64,000 bases of DNA from BMS3BBIN04 sp964552465. Lineage in GTDB: Bacteria > Electryoneota > Electryoneia > Electryoneales > Electryoneaceae. The position numbers were made by a program, and so were the translations under genes. This document shows, piece after piece, positions 35,020-43,038 of this stretch. The DNA is taken from positions 1 through 64,000 of the forward strand of contig CAZKGR010000012.1 in the NCBI GenBank assembly GCA_964552465.1. Direction: 5' to 3'. Under the pieces are notes generated by a model. It saw only the letters and a program-made list of their open reading frames with translations, had not been told where the DNA came from and searched no databases. Numbering within the stretch: position 1 is the first letter of the stretch; every line of letters begins with the position of its first letter.

Positions 35020-35082
35020 ATGGCTTGTAGCGTGGACATGCGAGCGCTCTCCTTTCAAATACCAATTATTCCAACATGTTAG
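35020..35082 (+). CDS. Possible 20-residue leader peptide
   Basis: An ATG at 35020 is preceded by a perfect aggagg with a 7-base spacer and opens a 20-codon frame ending in TAG at 35080-35082; the peptide starts MACSVDMRAL and ends PTC. It lies between the operator-like palindromes and the first subunit gene at 35112. It may be a regulatory upstream frame whose translation affects the downstream operon, or a remnant of a longer gene. No terminator/antiterminator pair is evident after it. Confidence 0.35.
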   Translation: MACSVDMRALSFQIPIIPTC

Positions 35083-35111
35083 GCCACACTTACTTTTAAC
35101 AAGGGTGAGAG

Positions 35112-36107
35112 ATGTCTCTTCCATACTTCGATGTTTTCGTGCCGGATTCCATCGAAGAAGCGTGCTCTTTTCTCGAAAAAGACCAAGCGGGCGGCGTTCG
35201 AATTCTGGCGGGCGGAACAGATGTGCTGGTCGATTTGCAGCGACCTGTGTTGCAAAGCTCGCTTTACAATCTTGCTGAAGCTGGATCAGACGGAACGCCA
35301 TTATTGACGACGTTCGAAACGGGTCAGAAGGACCCGCCGATCTGGGCTGAGAAGGAACGGAACAATCCATCCTCCCTAGTCTCATTGCACAAGCTGGCGT
35401 CATTGAAACGGATCGAGGTTCTCGATGACGGCAGACTGCAAGTGGGGGCGCTTGCTACCGCTCGAGAGATACAGCGCGATCCGGATATACGTCAGAAATG
35501 GGCCGCTCTCGCTGAAGGAGCGGATGCGGTTGGCAGTCCGCTCGTACGTGCTCGCGGTACCATTGGCGGCAACATTTGCAACGCCCGCCCGGCGGCTGAC
35601 ATGTTGGTACCAGCGATCTGCTTGGATGCCGAATTGCGTTTACAATCCAGCGCGGGTGTCCGAACGATACGCAGCGAAGAATTTGTCACCGGACCGGGTC
35701 GGACGACCATCCAGCCAGGCGAGATTCTGACCCACATCATCTTCCCTGCTCCGGCGCAAAAATCTGGCAGCGCTTACTACAAACTAGCACAACGCAAGGC
35801 GCTCGACATCTCTGTCGTTGGCGTCGCATCAAGCATCACACTGGGCCAGGACGGGGAAGTGACTGACGTCCGGGTGACGATGGGGGCAGTTGGTCCCATA
35901 CCGCTGATGGCACCCAGTGTCGCTGAGATTCTAGTCGGCAGTGAACCAACGGAAGACCTGATCGACGAAGCGGCTCGTGGCGCGGTTCAGGACGTAACCC
36001 CAATTGACGATCACCGTGGCACACTCGAATACAGGAGACAAATGGTGGAAGTTCTGACTGCTCGCACCCTCAGATTGTCCATTCAACGTGCGGGGGGACA
36101 GCAATGA
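35112..36107 (+). CDS. Molybdenum hydroxylase FAD subunit, 4-hydroxybenzoyl-CoA reductase beta-like
   Basis: Product of 331 residues with aaggg upstream. FAD-binding features are RILAGGTDVLVDL (about 33-45) and RGTIGGNICNARPAADML (about 151-168), as in the xanthine dehydrogenase/CO dehydrogenase medium subunit. 4-Hydroxybenzoyl-CoA reductase (HcrB) carries an extra [4Fe-4S] cluster in an inserted loop. Here there is an insert at about residues 56-95 (TGQKDPPIWAEKERNN) but it contains no cysteine, so that cluster is probably absent. It is first in an operon with the iron-sulfur and molybdenum subunits and cofactor genes. Confidence 0.85.
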   Translation: MSLPYFDVFVPDSIEEACSFLEKDQAGGVRILAGGTDVLVDLQRPVLQSSLYNLAEAGSDGTPLLTTFETGQKDPPIWAEKERNNPSSLVSLHKLASLKRIEVLDDGRLQVGALATAREIQRDPDIRQKWAALAEGADAVGSPLVRARGTIGGNICNARPAADMLVPAICLDAELRLQSSAGVRTIRSEEFVTGPGRTTIQPGEILTHIIFPAPAQKSGSAYYKLAQRKALDISVVGVASSITLGQDGEVTDVRVTMGAVGPIPLMAPSVAEILVGSEPTEDLIDEAARGAVQDVTPIDDHRGTLEYRRQMVEVLTARTLRLSIQRAGGQQ

Positions 36108-36574
36108 AACGGATTGTCGCACTCACGGTGAACGGTGTTCACCACGAACTGGCTGTCCAACCACAGCGCACTCTGCTCGAGTTGATCCGTGAAGACATCG
36201 GGTTGACGGGCACGAAGAAGGGCTGCGGGATCGGCGACTGCGGCGGTTGTACGGTGCTCGTTGATGATGTTCCCACGTTCAGTTGTCTGATGCTCGCGGT
36301 TCAGGCTGACGGCTGCAACGTCGAAACCGTTGAAGGTCTTGCCGAGAACGGCGAGCTGAATCGTTTGCAACAAGCGTTTGTCGATCACGGTGCAATTCAA
36401 TGTGGATACTGCACGCCGGGCATGCTGATGACTTCGACTCAATTGCTGCGTGAAGAGCCGCACCCGAGTGAAAATGAGATCAGAACTGCGATCTCCGGCA
36501 ACCTCTGCCGTTGTACCGGCTATCAGAAGATCGTTGAATCAATCCAGCAAGCTGCGGAGGGTGACAATGAGTGA
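36104..36574 (+). CDS. hcrC: Molybdenum hydroxylase 2x[2Fe-2S] subunit, 4-hydroxybenzoyl-CoA reductase gamma (HcrC-like)
   Basis: Product of 156 residues whose ATG overlaps the preceding stop as ATGA. The plant-type [2Fe-2S] site is Cys41, 46, 49 and 61 (GCGIGDCGGCTVLVDD) and the second cluster Cys100, 103, 135 and 137 (QCGYCTPGM and LCRCTGY). Length and motifs follow HcrC closely. It passes electrons between the molybdenum site and the FAD subunit. Other members of the family (nicotinate, isoquinoline or CO oxidising enzymes) have the same architecture, so the reductase assignment rests on context. Confidence 0.85.
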   Translation: MKRIVALTVNGVHHELAVQPQRTLLELIREDIGLTGTKKGCGIGDCGGCTVLVDDVPTFSCLMLAVQADGCNVETVEGLAENGELNRLQQAFVDHGAIQCGYCTPGMLMTSTQLLREEPHPSENEIRTAISGNLCRCTGYQKIVESIQQAAEGDNE

Positions 36575-38945
36575 TTACAAGGTACTCAACACTCGCGCGC
36601 CGCGTGTCGATGCTGCCGCCAAGGCGATGGGCAAGGCTCAGTACACAGATGATTTGTCGCGTCCCGACATGCTTTATGGCGCGATCTTGCATAGCCCAGT
36701 TGCTCACGCAAAAATCCTCTCGATTGATACATCCCGTGCAGAAGCCCTGCCCGGTGTCAAGGCCGTGGTAACATCTGAGGATGCCGGAACTGATCCGTAC
36801 GGTGTCAGCCCAGCGCGATACGACGAAACCATCTTCTGTCATGACAAGGTGCGGTACATCGGCGATGAGATCGCGGCGGTCGCTGCAACTGATCCCGACA
36901 CGGCGATGGAAGCGTTGCGTCTGATCAAAGTCGATTTCGAGCCCTTACCGCTGGTTCTCGATGGTGAGCACGCGCTCGATGACGGCCTGCCGCAGCTTCA
37001 TGATTCGTACAAGAACAATACCTGCGCACAAGTGCATTGGAACTTCGGCGACGTTGAGCAAGGCCGGAAAGAAGCGAAGTTCATTCGTACGGACAAGATG
37101 GTCAGCAGGATGCAGGATGCCGCCTTCATGGAACCGCAGTCGGTTCTGGCTGAAGTTGATCCGTTCGGCAACCTGACCATGTACAGCTCGACTCAGGCGC
37201 CGCACTATGTGCAACGCACGCTGGCAATGGCCTTGAAACTGCCGCTCCATAAGGTGCGTGTAGTCAAACCAGCGGTTGGCGGAGGATTCGGTCCGAAGGC
37301 GTCCTGTTCAACTGCTGAACTGGCGACTTGCCTGTTGGCGATGAAGACCGGTAAGCCTGTCAAGTTCACTTTCGATCGCGAACAGGTATTTTTGCATTCA
37401 CGGGCGCGTCACCAGTTCTGGCACACGATGACGACTGGCATCCGTGAGGATGGCACCATAGCCTTTCTCGAACACAATGCGATTCTTGATGGTGGCGCAT
37501 ATGCCAGCTTTGGTATCGCAACGATCTATTATGCCGGATCGTTGCTCGGTGGGCCATATCGTCTCAAGAACATGAAGTATGATGGTTATCGTGTCGTGAC
37601 CAATAAACCAGCGTGTGGTGCACAGCGTGGTCATGGAGCGGTGATTGCCCGAGCGTTGTTTGAAGTACAGCTCGACCGTCTCGCCGAAGAACTCGGCATG
37701 GACCCGATTGAACTCCGTTTGAAGAACGTAATGGACGCTGGCGAAACTACCTGTAACGAACTCTTCGTCAGCAGTTTCGGCATGCGTGAAGCACTGGAAG
37801 CTGTGCGAGATTCTGCCGCCTGGCAGCAGAAACGGGGACTCGCCGGTCAGACACGTGCGGCTGGTAAGGGCATCGGCGCGGCATGCGGATTCTTCGTATC
37901 AGGGGCGGGGTACTCGATCTATCGCTCAAAGACATATCACTGTACGGTGGTGACGAAAGTCGATGAAGTTGGCGGTGGTGTGATCGTCTCGTCCGGTGCG
38001 GCTGACATCGGTCAGGGTTCTGACACCATGTTGGCGATGGTCACGGCCGAGGAGCTTGGATTGCCACTCGAGGATGTCCGTGTCCAGACCGGCGACACCA
38101 ACTTCAGCGTTGACCTCGGCGCTTATTCCAGCCGGACGACATTGATGACTGGTGCGGCCTGTCGCGACGCGGCGCAGGATGTGAAGCGTCAGATTCTCAG
38201 CGCCGTTGCGAGCCGGGTCGGTGTTCCGCCTGAAATGCTTGATCTCAAGGACGGGTTCGTTGTCAGCTTGGGTGATCCGATTGATTTCAACGGGTTGCGC
38301 GAGGAGTTCCTTCACGAACATTTCGGATTCAGCGACCTGCCGGATTCCCCGCAACTGACATTCCGTGAGGCAAGTCGGATCGCGTTCCTTGAGATCGGAA
38401 CTGTTGTTGGGACTGGTAGCTATCGTCCTCCGAAGCTAGGTGGTTCGTTCAAGGGTGCGGCGGTCGGAACGTCGCCAGCGTTCGGATGTTCGGCGCAGGT
38501 ATCCGAGGTCACGGTCGATCTGGAAACCGGAGAAGTTAGTGTTGACCGGATCACCGGCGCTCACGATTGCGGTTTCGCGATCAACACGACGCAGGTTGAA
38601 GGGCAGATGCAGGGCTCGATGATGATGGGCATGGGCGAAGCATTGATGGAGCAGATTTGCTACGATGATAAGGGACGCATCCTCAACTCCAACCTCGCCG
38701 AATACAAGATTCCGACGTCGTTGGACATGCCGCAGCTTGACGCAATCATTGTGGAATCACATGAACCAAACGGACCATACGGCGCGAAAGAAGTCGGTGA
38801 GGGTGCGATCATGCCTGTCATTCCGTCGGTATTGAACGCCATTTACGATGCGACCGGTGTGCGGATCAACGAGCTTCCGGTGACACCAGAACGGATCGTC
38901 AAAGCGTTGAAGGAGAAGCGAGCCGCTGAGAAGGAAGAGCGGTGA
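36567..38945 (+). CDS. hcrA: Molybdenum hydroxylase catalytic subunit, 4-hydroxybenzoyl-CoA reductase alpha-like
   Basis: The ATG at 36567 (ggaggg upstream) overlaps the preceding gene by 8 bases; 792 residues. Molybdopterin-binding segments include VVKPAVGGGFGPKAS, SGAADIGQGSDTML and TTQVEGQMQGSMMMG; the catalytic glutamate is in YGAKEVGEGAIM near the C-terminus. HcrA removes the phenolic hydroxyl of 4-hydroxybenzoyl-CoA with two electrons to give benzoyl-CoA, the entry compound of the minus-strand pathway, so the divergent arrangement makes biochemical sense. A different aromatic or N-heterocyclic substrate cannot be excluded. Confidence 0.8.
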   Translation: MSDYKVLNTRAPRVDAAAKAMGKAQYTDDLSRPDMLYGAILHSPVAHAKILSIDTSRAEALPGVKAVVTSEDAGTDPYGVSPARYDETIFCHDKVRYIGDEIAAVAATDPDTAMEALRLIKVDFEPLPLVLDGEHALDDGLPQLHDSYKNNTCAQVHWNFGDVEQGRKEAKFIRTDKMVSRMQDAAFMEPQSVLAEVDPFGNLTMYSSTQAPHYVQRTLAMALKLPLHKVRVVKPAVGGGFGPKASCSTAELATCLLAMKTGKPVKFTFDREQVFLHSRARHQFWHTMTTGIREDGTIAFLEHNAILDGGAYASFGIATIYYAGSLLGGPYRLKNMKYDGYRVVTNKPACGAQRGHGAVIARALFEVQLDRLAEELGMDPIELRLKNVMDAGETTCNELFVSSFGMREALEAVRDSAAWQQKRGLAGQTRAAGKGIGAACGFFVSGAGYSIYRSKTYHCTVVTKVDEVGGGVIVSSGAADIGQGSDTMLAMVTAEELGLPLEDVRVQTGDTNFSVDLGAYSSRTTLMTGAACRDAAQDVKRQILSAVASRVGVPPEMLDLKDGFVVSLGDPIDFNGLREEFLHEHFGFSDLPDSPQLTFREASRIAFLEIGTVVGTGSYRPPKLGGSFKGAAVGTSPAFGCSAQVSEVTVDLETGEVSVDRITGAHDCGFAINTTQVEGQMQGSMMMGMGEALMEQICYDDKGRILNSNLAEYKIPTSLDMPQLDAIIVESHEPNGPYGAKEVGEGAIMPVIPSVLNAIYDATGVRINELPVTPERIVKALKEKRAAEKEER

Positions 38946-39574
38946 TTGGTCCGGCGAAATCAACAGGAGAGTTAAATGTTGCCGCTATCCTGCTCGCTGC
39001 CGGACATGGAAAACGGTTGGGCAAGGCGAAAGCGTTACTTGAGCTGAACGGTGAGCCGCTGGCCTATCACGTTTTCAATAAGCTGGTGGAAGCCGGGTTT
39101 ACGGCCATCGTCACAATCCTGAATCCGGATGTGCACGCCGAGCTCGCCGCGGATGTTGATCGTTTCAAGCAACTCACCCAGTGTGGACATGTAGTAATCA
39201 ATCAAGAAGTTGAACTGGGCACGCTTCACTCAATTCGCCTCGGAGTTCAGGCCTTGAACACTGAGGTTGATGCTGCGATGTTCATGGCGGTAGATCATCC
39301 ATTTGTCAAGGTTGACACGCTGAGGCAGTTGAAGAACGCGGCTGACCTGTCAGGAATTGTCGTTCCGACATTTGCCGGGAAGCGTGGTCATCCGCCGGTT
39401 TTCGGATCGAATCATTTTGCAACTCTCCATGATATTCCGTTGGACGAAGGTGCTCGTGGTGTGATTCGACGGTCCCCGGGCAGCGTCATCGAAGTGGAAA
39501 CCGATGATGAAGGTGTACATTGGAACATCAACACCACTGCTGATTGGGAACAACGGACGATGAAGAATCAATGA
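38942..39574 (+). CDS. Molybdenum cofactor cytidylyltransferase-like protein (MocA family)
   Basis: Product of 210 residues; the GTG start overlaps the hcrA stop. Nucleotidyltransferase signature VAAILLAAGHGKRLGKAKALL (about 13-33, given here in its two halves: AAILLAAGHGKRLG then KAKALL) and VDHPFVKVDTLRQL with the metal-binding Asp-His. Close to MocA, which makes molybdopterin cytosine dinucleotide, the form used by many xanthine-oxidase-family enzymes in bacteria. Its place directly behind the hydroxylase subunits suggests that it loads that enzyme, while MobA at 44794 serves nitrate reductase. Confidence 0.78.
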   Translation: MIGPAKSTGELNVAAILLAAGHGKRLGKAKALLELNGEPLAYHVFNKLVEAGFTAIVTILNPDVHAELAADVDRFKQLTQCGHVVINQEVELGTLHSIRLGVQALNTEVDAAMFMAVDHPFVKVDTLRQLKNAADLSGIVVPTFAGKRGHPPVFGSNHFATLHDIPLDEGARGVIRRSPGSVIEVETDDEGVHWNINTTADWEQRTMKNQ

Positions 39575-40344
39575 ACGAGTATTGGAAACTGGCAGCCGAC
39601 CTCGCTGATCAGGGCAAGGGATTCTGCATCGCTCTGATTGTGGAATCGGAAGGCTCTGTCCCACGGCGGGCCGGAGCGTCCATGCTGGTCACTGCTGATG
39701 GACAGAATTTCGGTACCGTTGGTGGCGGCGATCTGGAACGGTTGTGCGTCGAGGAAGCGCTTGTCGCCTTGCGTGAAGGGAAGCCTCGTTTGCGATCATT
39801 CAACCTGAATGATCCGCAGGGTAAGGAAACAGGATCAATCTGCGGTGGCAAAATGACAGTCTCATTTCATCCTCATTCAGCTCGTTTGAAAGCGCACATT
39901 TTCGGTGCAGGGCATGTCGCACGGCCAACGGCCAACCTTTTGTCTACCGTAGGTTATCATGTAGTCGTACACGATGAAACCGATGAGTTTGCAAACAGAC
40001 AGTTCTTTCCTGAGGCTGAATTTCAACATGGCGATCTCGTTAAGGATGCGTCGAATCTCAGCTTAAATCAGCACGATATCGTTCTCCTGCTCACCTCTTC
40101 CCATGAAACTGAGCTGGAGATTTTGCGGTGTTTCAAGGATCGGCTGCCGTTCTACCTCGGAGTAATTGCTAGCAAGAAAAAGGTCGCCCATTTTCGGACG
40201 ATCTTGAACAAGGATGGCTGGAGTAAGGCGGATATGGATGCTATCCACGCCCCGATCGGGCTTGATATTGGTGCGCGAACACCTGAGGAAATTGCAATCG
40301 CAATCGTAGCGGAAGTTCTGAAACACCGGGGTCCAATCGAATGA
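39571..40344 (+). CDS. xdhC: XdhC-family molybdenum cofactor insertion/sulfuration factor
   Basis: The ATG at 39571 overlaps the previous stop (ATGA); 257 residues. The N-terminal XdhC/CoxI segment contains ESEGSVPRRAGASMLV and GGDLERLCVEEAL, with the cysteine in GSICGGKMTVSF; the C-terminal half is a Rossmann domain (HIFGAGHVARPTANLL, about 110-125) ending RTPEEIAIAIVAEVL. XdhC proteins bind the molybdenum cofactor, help its sulfuration and pass it to xanthine-dehydrogenase-type enzymes. The nearby hydroxylase is the obvious client. Confidence 0.87.
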   Translation: MNEYWKLAADLADQGKGFCIALIVESEGSVPRRAGASMLVTADGQNFGTVGGGDLERLCVEEALVALREGKPRLRSFNLNDPQGKETGSICGGKMTVSFHPHSARLKAHIFGAGHVARPTANLLSTVGYHVVVHDETDEFANRQFFPEAEFQHGDLVKDASNLSLNQHDIVLLLTSSHETELEILRCFKDRLPFYLGVIASKKKVAHFRTILNKDGWSKADMDAIHAPIGLDIGARTPEEIAIAIVAEVLKHRGPIE

Positions 40345-40360
40345 GAAGGTCAAGGTTGAT

Positions 40361-41620
40361 ATGAGTAGTAGAGGAAAATCCCGCCAGAGGCTGATGTCAT
40401 TTGATCAAGCCCGATCCATCCTCGCTGGTGAATGCGGTCCATTGAGCCCAATGACACTACCCGTGGAACAGGCTTCGGGGCTGTATCTGGCTGAAGCTCC
40501 GGTGTCAGATATTCCGCTCCCTCATTTCGATTCTTCGACGATGGATGGTTACGCAGTCCGTGCGGCTGATCTGGAAGGTGGGGAAGCTCTGCCGTGTCGT
40601 ATCGAGATTCCGGCCGGGCATACTCCCCCTCCCCTGCCTCAGGGCGAGGCGGCGCGAATATTCACCGGCGCGGTCGTTCCGGATGGTGCGGATACCGTCG
40701 TCCAGCAGGAACTCGCGACAGTCGACAGTTCTGGTTCGGTCACGCTTGAGCCTTTGCCGCAAGGCAAGAACATCCGTTACCGTGGTGAATTGCTTCAGGC
40801 TGGTGACCCGCTGGGAGTGGCTGGTGAACAAATCACGCCGTGGATGATAGCTCGATTGGTTGCTGGCGGAGCCGCACGGCTTGGTGTGTATCCACGTCCG
40901 AAGGTTTCGGTGATCCTGACCGGATCTGAGCTGCTCGGGGCAGATGAATTACCGGCTGAAGGGCATATCCGTGACAGTAATGGACCGATGCTCAGCGCGT
41001 TGGTTCAACAGGCTGGGGGCGAATATCTTGGACGAACCACTGAGCCTGACGACCTCGACTCGTTAACCTCAGCGTTTGAAGATGCTACAAATAACTCTGA
41101 TGTCATCGTTACTAGTGGCGGGGTGTCGGTCGGGGACTATGACTTCGTGCCTGCCGCGGTTGAAGCGCTGGGTGGTGAGATTCTGTTTCACCGGCTGGCG
41201 ATGAAGCCGGGCAAGCCTATCCTCGTGGCGAGAATTGGACAAACCTGGCTGGTTGGGTTGCCTGGGAACCCAGTTTCAGTGCTCTGTGGATGGCGTTTCT
41301 TTGCACGTCCGTTGCTTCAGACATTGATGGGTGATTCCGCTGCGTTTTCGGATCAACCGGTTCGAGCCACAATGTCAACTCCATCATCGAACCGTGGTGA
41401 TCGCACTCTTTTTGTTCCGTCAATTATCAGTTATAATTCAGGAGATGCAACTGTCGAACAGTTGCCCTGGAAAGGTTCGCACGACATAGTCAATACAACA
41501 AGCGCCAATGCATTTTTGCGAATCGAAGCCAACACTGATCTCAAGATTGGCGATGGGGTTGATGTCTATCCTCTATTACCTGATATTTACGTGAAGCAAC
41601 AACCGTTTGGAGATAATTGA
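40361..41620 (+). CDS. moeA: Molybdopterin molybdotransferase MoeA
   Basis: Product of 419 residues. Domain order is that of MoeA: SFDQARSILAG, PHFDSSTMDGYAVRAADL (about 49-66), GEAARIFTGAVVPDGAD, then the MPT-binding domain with VILTGSELLGADE, TSGGVSVGDYDFV and LAMKPGKPILVAR followed by GLPGNPVSVLCGW, and a small C-terminal domain. It inserts molybdate into adenylylated molybdopterin. The tail after GVDVYPL runs a further 14 residues and ends QQPFGDN, which resembles a MoaA N-terminus; moaA follows in the same frame right after the TGA. Confidence 0.93.
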   Translation: MSSRGKSRQRLMSFDQARSILAGECGPLSPMTLPVEQASGLYLAEAPVSDIPLPHFDSSTMDGYAVRAADLEGGEALPCRIEIPAGHTPPPLPQGEAARIFTGAVVPDGADTVVQQELATVDSSGSVTLEPLPQGKNIRYRGELLQAGDPLGVAGEQITPWMIARLVAGGAARLGVYPRPKVSVILTGSELLGADELPAEGHIRDSNGPMLSALVQQAGGEYLGRTTEPDDLDSLTSAFEDATNNSDVIVTSGGVSVGDYDFVPAAVEALGGEILFHRLAMKPGKPILVARIGQTWLVGLPGNPVSVLCGWRFFARPLLQTLMGDSAAFSDQPVRATMSTPSSNRGDRTLFVPSIISYNSGDATVEQLPWKGSHDIVNTTSANAFLRIEANTDLKIGDGVDVYPLLPDIYVKQQPFGDN

Positions 41621-42550
41621 GTGCTGCGTCTTTCTGTCACTGATCGTTGTAATTTCCGCTGCACCTACTGCATGCCCGATAATGGTGTGCCATGGAAGAA
41701 GACGCCTCTGCCCAGCTTGGAGCAGCTCGCCGACGCGGGTTTGTTCCTCATGCAGCACGCTGGCAAACGACATATCAAGCTGACCGGTGGTGAGCCTTCT
41801 GTTCGGCGCGACCTGCCACATCTTATTCGTCGCTTGAAAGCGCATTCGCTGGTTCACGAAATCTCAATGACGACCAACGCATCCCGTATGCGCGATCTCG
41901 CGATACCCCTGCGAGAAGAGGGATTAAACCGGGTTAATATCTCACTGGACACATTGAATCCTATCCGTTTTCATGCGATAACAGGAAGTTCATTGAGTCG
42001 CGTTCTTGATGGTATCAATGCAACATGCCAGGCCGGACTAAATCCTGTAAAGTTGAATGCGGTACTCCGTCGAAGTTATTGGAAAGAGGATGTTCCCGCG
42101 TTGATCGATTACGCAGCCGAGCTTGGAACGGAACTGCGTTTTATTGAGCTGATGCAGACTGGAACGCGCGCCGCCTGGGCTTCTGGTGAGTTCATCTCTG
42201 CCAAAGAGGTGCAAGGTTGGCTGATGGATCGGGCTGAGGCTAAACAGATTCCATTCAAAGTTGGTGAAACATCACGACGTTGGAAGTTGAGCTGGCAAGG
42301 TCAGGATGTACATGTCGGCTGGATCACCCCGCAGTCGCACGCGTTTTGCGATGGATGCAAACGGATCCGTATGGATGCACAAGGACGAGTTCGCCGCTGC
42401 TTGATGGATGCTCAGACATTCCCGCTACTTGAGTTGCTTGGAACTCACCCGGAAGACGTGGTCCGGGCTGAACTCGACAACTATCTGAACGGGAAACAAC
42501 CGCCGATCGAAATGATGACAACCTCACCAATGGCGACGGTCGGGGGATAA
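41621..42550 (+). CDS. moaA: GTP 3',8-cyclase MoaA (radical SAM)
   Basis: Starts with a GTG immediately after the moeA stop, with ggag 8 bases upstream inside moeA; 309 residues, slightly short. Radical SAM cysteines 10, 14 and 17 (CNFRCTYC); the C-terminal GTP-side cluster uses FCDGCKRIRMDAQGRVRRC; the protein ends in the conserved Gly-Gly. It catalyses the first step of molybdopterin synthesis with MoaC. The usual 10-15 residues before LRLSVTDRC (normally with an FGR motif) are missing, and a matching QQPFGDN is read in the same frame just before the stop. Confidence 0.93.
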   Translation: MLRLSVTDRCNFRCTYCMPDNGVPWKKTPLPSLEQLADAGLFLMQHAGKRHIKLTGGEPSVRRDLPHLIRRLKAHSLVHEISMTTNASRMRDLAIPLREEGLNRVNISLDTLNPIRFHAITGSSLSRVLDGINATCQAGLNPVKLNAVLRRSYWKEDVPALIDYAAELGTELRFIELMQTGTRAAWASGEFISAKEVQGWLMDRAEAKQIPFKVGETSRRWKLSWQGQDVHVGWITPQSHAFCDGCKRIRMDAQGRVRRCLMDAQTFPLLELLGTHPEDVVRAELDNYLNGKQPPIEMMTTSPMATVGG

Positions 42551-42552
42551 TA

Positions 42553-43038
42553 ATGAACCTGAGCCATATTGATGATAAAGGCGCGTTGCGGATGGTGGAT
42601 GTTGGCTCCAAAGAGCCAACCCGACGTGTCGCGATTGCTGAAGGCTGGTTTGTCTGTGGCGTGGATGTGATGAATGCCTTGCGTTCCGGTGAGACACCAA
42701 AGGGCAATGTCTATGAAGCCGCACGTCTTGCAGGTATCATGGCTGCTAAGCGCACATCCGATCTGATTCCCCTTTGCCATCCCCTGCCAATTGATCACAT
42801 CAAGGTTGACTTTGAACCGGGTGATGACCGGATCAGGATCCGCGCAGAGGTATCTACCCACTCCAATACTGGTGTCGAGATGGAAGCGTTGACAGCGGTC
42901 AGCGTCGCCGGTCTGACTTTATACGATATGCTGAAGGCACTCTCCCACGAGATGCGCATCGAAGGAGTCCGTTTGCTTAGCAAAAATGGTGGTAAATCTG
43001 GCGAATTTCGAGCGTCTGATATTGGAAATATCGAATGA
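42553..43038 (+). CDS. moaC: Cyclic pyranopterin monophosphate synthase MoaC
   Basis: Product of 161 residues, the normal length. RMVDVGSKEPTRRVAIAEG, ARLAGIMAAKRTSDLIPLCH, VSTHSNTGVEMEALTAVS and YDMLKALSHEMRI are all conserved; the last carries catalytic lysine/histidine positions, and the C-terminus has LLSKNGGKSG. It acts after MoaA to form cyclic pyranopterin monophosphate. It follows moaA by two bases and overlaps the next gene by four. Confidence 0.95.
   Translation: MNLSHIDDKGALRMVDVGSKEPTRRVAIAEGWFVCGVDVMNALRSGETPKGNVYEAARLAGIMAAKRTSDLIPLCHPLPIDHIKVDFEPGDDRIRIRAEVSTHSNTGVEMEALTAVSVAGLTLYDMLKALSHEMRIEGVRLLSKNGGKSGEFRASDIGNIE

Noticed and set aside
38942..39574. Second MobA
   Set aside because: The LLAAGHGKRLG form and place next to xdhC fit the MocA family; the MobA-type LAGGKSSRFGSDK signature is in the gene at 44794.
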